Both the position numbers and the translations under genes were made by a program. Below are positions 6,560-9,845 of a stretch of 9,845 nt of DNA, piece after piece. The first letter of the stretch is position 1, and every line of letters begins with the position of its first letter. The stretch is from Gammaproteobacteria bacterium. Lineage in GTDB: Bacteria; Pseudomonadota; Gammaproteobacteria; Steroidobacterales; Woeseiaceae. The notes under the pieces were generated by a model. That model did not search any database, had not been told where the DNA came from, and saw only the letters and a program-made list of their open reading frames with translations. The stretch spans positions 1-9,845 of the forward strand of contig JAOUNK010000101.1 in NCBI GenBank assembly GCA_029881015.1, in the 5' to 3' direction.

Positions 6560-7164
6560 CAGCGCTCTGACGCACGAAGCGGATGCTGTCGAGGTAGATC
6601 GTCATGGGCGACCGCCGCCCTTGCGGCGTTACCACGAAACCGGTCTTCAGGCTCGACAGGTCCCGCCCCTCGAGACTCACGCGGAAGCGTTGCCAATTGG
6701 ACGTCAACTCGATCGTGTCGGTCTTCTCGATGGCCGAGTCAGGATAGTCACGGTCCGTCCCAAGCAACCCGACCCCGAACGTGACCTTCTCACCGCCGTG
6801 CTCGCTGCGCGCCCACACTTCGACCGCGCTGGCACCGGCCAGGTCAATGCCGCCGTCCTGATCGCCCCAGTTGTTTGCCGGGTTCTGCCATGCGACCACG
6901 ACCCCGTCAATATCGGGTAGCGCATGCCGCAAGTCTCCGCCCGTCCGGTAATCACCCGATTCCGCCCGCAGCGCCCACCGGAGTGTGACCTCCTCGCCTT
7001 CAGGATCCGCAACCGCCGGCACCCTGGATGAAATAGGGCTCACCGCCGCGCAGCAGCTGCCAGCCTTCGGCGGTCTTTTTGAGCTCCACGGGAATGGCCT
7101 CTGCCGTTGCGATGCCCGGCACCAGCAGAAGCCCCGTGACCAGTAGCGCGAGAACGTCGCGTAC
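6560..7164 (-). pseudogene. Decayed gene for a secreted TIM-barrel glycosidase with C-terminal carbohydrate-binding domain
   Basis: Two remnants lie in different frames. The first (7164-7000) is a signal peptide, RDVLALLVTGLLLVPG to Ala-Glu-Ala, followed by WQLLRGGEPYFIQGAGG, the usual opening strand of clan GH-A barrel glycosidases, then a stop. No ATG, GTG or TTG lies between the upstream in-frame TGA and this signal peptide; the codon nine bases after GGAGG is GTA. The second remnant (from about 7016) begins ADPEGEEVTLRW, like the Ig-like domain that follows such barrels, runs about 35 residues, then continues as VVAWQNPANNWGDQDGG to MTIYLDSIRF, the C-terminal part of a CBM11-like binding domain. 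The catalytic barrel (several hundred residues) is absent, and the Ig and CBM halves also seem joined by a deletion. No stop follows the CBM: the frame runs antisense through the regulator gene to 6321. It sits just after the lipoprotein gene, so it was probably the last gene of that operon. Domain family names are from memory; an assembly collapse is the main alternative. Confidence 0.7.
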
Positions 7165-7169
7165 GCGCG

Positions 7170-7883
7170 CTAGCCTCCGTTGATCGTCACCAACCCGTCG
7201 TCAAAGTTCGGCGGCGTTGCGGGACGGTAGGTGTACCCCCATTCGGAAATCAGCGACAGCGTATTCAATGGGTCGCCCGGGACGAGCCGTGCGTAGCCGG
7301 TCGAATCGGTTCTGTACAGATCGTCGGCCGTTTTCTCGTTCAGGTTAACGGAGAACGACACGCCACCGCAGCACTCGAAGAATGTGACCGAACCCCAGAA
7401 GTTGTCGAACATCGATCGGTATGCACGCAATGCCTGCTCCTGGATCAGCGGGTCGCTATTGGCGTCGAACAACTCATGCAACGCACGCGCCGTATACCAC
7501 TGGTTCTCTCCGGACGGGAAACGTGCCAACGCCGTGGCCCACAGGTAGAAACGCGCTTTAGCCCCTGTCGGTCCTGCCGGAATATTGTTCGCCAGCTCGA
7601 ATTTCGTCCGCGCATCCGGGTCATTGACATTGAACTCGGGCGTTGCAACCAGTGCAAACGGATTCTCGGGGTCCTCGAGAACGCAGAGCTCGAAGCCAAT
7701 CCCTGCGTCGGCACAGGCAAGATTCAGCAGCGTGTCCGTCGGCAGGAATATGGCGTTGATTATCTCACCATCACCTTCACCCGGTGATTCACAGCCACCT
7801 ATGGCAAGTACACTCAAGGCCAACGCCAGCAGCGTGCATCGCTTTGCGGTCGGACGATTGATTTGTCGAGATTCGTTTTTCAT
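7170..7883 (-). CDS. Outer-membrane lipoprotein of unknown function
   Basis: A 237-residue protein. The ATG at 7883 has AAGGA nine bases upstream. The N-terminus has basic residues (Arg10, Lys14, Arg15), a hydrophobic stretch and the lipobox Ile-Gly-Gly-Cys with Cys31; Glu follows, predicting outer-membrane retention. After a short acidic linker the mature part is probably globular, rich in aromatic residues, with Cys57 and Cys67 close together and a Cys-Cys pair near residue 170 that could form disulfides. The middle (WATALARFPSGENQWYTARALHEL and onwards) looks helical, possibly TPR-like, and the C-terminal part beta-rich. I do not recognise a family. It lies 34 bases after the outer-membrane barrel gene on the same strand, so the two likely form an operon and may work together in binding or passing glucan fragments; that is inference. 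A GGAGG in its last codons would have served the decayed downstream gene. Confidence 0.8.
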   Translation of the reverse strand: MKNESRQINRPTAKRCTLLALALSVLAIGGCESPGEGDGEIINAIFLPTDTLLNLACADAGIGFELCVLEDPENPFALVATPEFNVNDPDARTKFELANNIPAGPTGAKARFYLWATALARFPSGENQWYTARALHELFDANSDPLIQEQALRAYRSMFDNFWGSVTFFECCGGVSFSVNLNEKTADDLYRTDSTGYARLVPGDPLNTLSLISEWGYTYRPATPPNFDDGLVTINGG

Positions 7884-7917
7884 AGTTTTTGATCCTTGCT
7901 TACCAGCGCACTGGCAA

Positions 7918-9845
7918 TCAGAACTGGTACGTCAAATACAATACCGTCATGAAGACGTAGTCACCGTCGATGAGGGGATTGAGATCAGATTCAGCATCAC
8001 CGGAGCGGTACAAGGTCCGGATTCCGATCCTCGTCGCCTCATTTTCACCCACGGCGGAGACGAACGATCCTGCATTACCACCCAACAGTATTGAGTAGTC
8101 GAGCTTCACCTGCTCCGGATAGGTAACGTTGAACTGGCGATAGAAATCGTACGGTCCCCAGGCATCTTTCATGAAGTAACCGGAGAACGTGTGTTTGCCA
8201 CCGAATATCGCCTTCCAGTGAAGCTGCCAGTAATCACGAGTTCCGCCCTCAGGATTGCCGGTCGACTGGTCGAAGCCGCGAACGAGTTTCGTGATGTACT
8301 TCCGACCTGGTTTCGGGTTGAAGACCATGCGACTCGACAGGGTCCACACATCTTCCGCGGGCAGTCCCTGGCCGAATGACGCGTTGACGCCCAGCGGCTC
8401 CAGGAAGAACAGGTTTGCGTCGGTGAAGGTCGGATATTCCGTGTAATTTGCCCCGAAATCGAAAGCGAATCTCGCGTCTTCGCGCCAGTCGTTATCCCAG
8501 CGGTAGAACTCACTCGCGCCGGTCGGATCCCACTTGAACACCACCTCGGCGGAACGAGCTTCGCGATTACCGAGTACGGCAAACGGGTCGCCGTCGCGGT
8601 CGCGCGGGGTCAGGCCGGGATTCAGCACGCCGCCCGGGCCAATCGACGCTTCAATGAACGGATTCGCGTCGACGAGGTTGTCGCGGTACATGAGACGCGG
8701 GAACACCATGAGGTTGCCGAAATTCATGATCATGCCAGCCTCGTACTCACGCTTGTTACCCAGCCCCGAATACGGGAGGCGGCTCGGATCGTTGATGCCG
8801 AACACCTTGTGCACCTGGCCACCGTCGGCCACCAGGCCGGCGTGATGCGCCTGCACGTAGGTCTCCGTGCCGAGAAGCGGCATGGTCAGCTTGGCCTTGA
8901 AGCCGAGCGTATCCTCGAAATCGATCTGGTCGAGAATGATGTTGCCGCTGCCGTCAATGCGCGTGTAAACGTCATCAACTTTCTCGTAGGCCGACATGAT
9001 GCCGCCCAGCTCGAGCTTCCAGCCGTTGCCGAATTCGCGCTCGGCAAACAATGTCGTCTGCCTGGACTGCCGCTCGGTGGCCTGGGTCGCGCTGGCGCCT
9101 TCGCCAGACCGGGCTACGTCTTCTGAGTGGATGAAGGTCCAGTCAAACTTCGCGAGGTTGAAGTCGTACTTCACGATGAACTTCGGGTTGGCGCCCCAGT
9201 AAACTTCGGGGCCCATCAAAACACGGAGGTTCTTCCACCTGTTCTTGCCCTGGATCTCGATGCCTTCCGGCGCTTTCGCATTCCAGATATCCATGCCGTA
9301 AACATCGGTTGCTTCATGCACCAGGCCGAAGAAGTCGCCTTCGTAACCCCAGTGGAATCGGGGCGTGTGATAGAAGCCCGTGATATCGAAGTTCTCGCCC
9401 TGGTACGTCGCTTCGAAGTCGTAGATCTCGACGCGCTCACCGGTACTCAACTCCGTCTCACGAACGAACTCGTTGCCGTCGAGCTCGCCCACCGTGAAAC
9501 CGGTGACCGGGAGACCACGATCCCCGTAGGTAAACTCGAGGGGCTGTTTGTCGGCGACATTGCCGAGGATATTCAACGAGAACTGGCCCTCGAGATTCTG
9601 GGTTGGCTGGAACTCGAAATCGAGGAACAGCATCTGGCCATCCGAGAAGTCGATGCCGTTCTCGCCGTTGACGCGCACGCTTTCGTCGCTGCCGCGCATC
9701 ACGAGTTCGCCCTGGAGCCGGCCGCCGGTAAAGGCCAGCTTGCCCTTCTGCTCGTCGTTCTCACTCTTGAGCTGGCGCACCTCGCCCTTGAGCTCGAGGT
9801 AATCCATATTGATGTCGTTGATACCCTGGTTGGACGCGGCCTTCT
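7918..9845 (-). CDS. Outer-membrane beta-barrel protein with N-terminal coiled coil, 5' end outside window
   Basis: The frame is open to the right edge, so the start and signal peptide are missing; about 641 residues are visible, 12 of them before the first in-window Met (ATG at 9807). The visible N-terminus (about 30 residues including YLELKGEVRQLKSENDEQKGKL) is charged with regular Leu/Ile spacing, as in the periplasmic coiled coils that precede some trimeric porins. The rest shows many short amphipathic strands with aromatic girdle residues, Gly/Asp/Asn-rich turns and a final LYLTYQF ending in Phe, the usual insertion signal of outer-membrane barrels. No TonB box or plug-domain pattern is visible, so a porin-like or family-specific barrel is more likely than a TonB-dependent receptor. 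Context suggests passage of beta-glucan oligosaccharides. It leads the minus-strand operon with the lipoprotein and the glycosidase relic. Substrate and strand number are not shown by the sequence. Confidence 0.82.
   Translation of the reverse strand, partial: KAASNQGINDINMDYLELKGEVRQLKSENDEQKGKLAFTGGRLQGELVMRGSDESVRVNGENGIDFSDGQMLFLDFEFQPTQNLEGQFSLNILGNVADKQPLEFTYGDRGLPVTGFTVGELDGNEFVRETELSTGERVEIYDFEATYQGENFDITGFYHTPRFHWGYEGDFFGLVHEATDVYGMDIWNAKAPEGIEIQGKNRWKNLRVLMGPEVYWGANPKFIVKYDFNLAKFDWTFIHSEDVARSGEGASATQATERQSRQTTLFAEREFGNGWKLELGGIMSAYEKVDDVYTRIDGSGNIILDQIDFEDTLGFKAKLTMPLLGTETYVQAHHAGLVADGGQVHKVFGINDPSRLPYSGLGNKREYEAGMIMNFGNLMVFPRLMYRDNLVDANPFIEASIGPGGVLNPGLTPRDRDGDPFAVLGNREARSAEVVFKWDPTGASEFYRWDNDWREDARFAFDFGANYTEYPTFTDANLFFLEPLGVNASFGQGLPAEDVWTLSSRMVFNPKPGRKYITKLVRGFDQSTGNPEGGTRDYWQLHWKAIFGGKHTFSGYFMKDAWGPYDFYRQFNVTYPEQVKLDYSILLGGNAGSFVSAVGENEATRIGIRTLYRSGDAESDLNPLIDGDYVFMTVLYLTYQF

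Noticed and set aside
6465..6920. 151-residue plus-strand frame after the regulator
   Set aside because: Antisense to the binding-domain remnant, whose minus-strand translation shows clear family-like motifs; the plus frame is Arg/Pro-rich and featureless.
7903..7914. CCAG-CGCA-CTGG inverted repeat between the barrel and lipoprotein genes
   Set aside because: Only four-base arms, no T-run for a terminator and no fit to the LacI-type pattern seen at 240-253; likely chance.
7585..8094. 169-residue plus-strand frame across the lipoprotein and barrel genes
   Set aside because: Low-complexity Ser/Ala/Arg composition, spans two well-supported minus-strand genes and the gap between them.

Overview
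The window is high-GC proteobacterial DNA and reads as most of a beta-1,3-glucan (laminarin-type) utilisation locus. Two lipobox signal peptides, an outer-membrane beta-barrel ending in an aromatic residue, a LacI-family regulator and the enzyme set suggest a marine-type Gram-negative, most likely a gammaproteobacterium. The taxon is inferred from style and was not tested.

Layout. The left edge (1-202, minus) holds the start of a lipoprotein with a malectin-like (di-glucose-binding) domain; the rest lies outside the window. A 107-base divergent regulatory region (203-309) carries a LacI-type operator, TGACAGCGTTGTCA, placed over two candidate promoters. A plus-strand operon follows: a secreted CBM9-like protein (310-1074), a very large cytosolic clan GH-Q phosphorylase resembling GH149 beta-1,3-glucan phosphorylases (1067-4540, start overlapping the previous gene), a cytosolic GH17 enzyme (4551-5459), and a LacI-family regulator (5525-6559) with candidate autoregulatory sites just upstream. 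Facing this operon, the minus strand carries a partial outer-membrane beta-barrel protein with an N-terminal coiled coil (7918-9845), a lipoprotein of unknown function (7170-7883), and a decayed gene for a secreted TIM-barrel glycosidase with C-terminal Ig-like and carbohydrate-binding domains (6560-7164).

How the parts may work together (inference). Surface lipoproteins and the secreted CBM9 protein would hold glucan, and the outer-membrane barrel would admit oligosaccharides. Inside the cell, GH17 would trim or remodel beta-1,3-glucan chains while the phosphorylase releases glucose 1-phosphate, which saves ATP compared with hydrolysis. The LacI protein would repress the divergent promoters until a glucan-derived sugar appears. 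No inner-membrane transporter and no phosphoglucomutase is visible in the window.

The least ordinary points are the intracellular phosphorylase plus GH17 pair co-transcribed with a secreted binding protein, the LacI-type sites at the promoter and over the stop codons, and the glycosidase relic, which appears to have lost its start codon, catalytic barrel, reading frame and stop codon.
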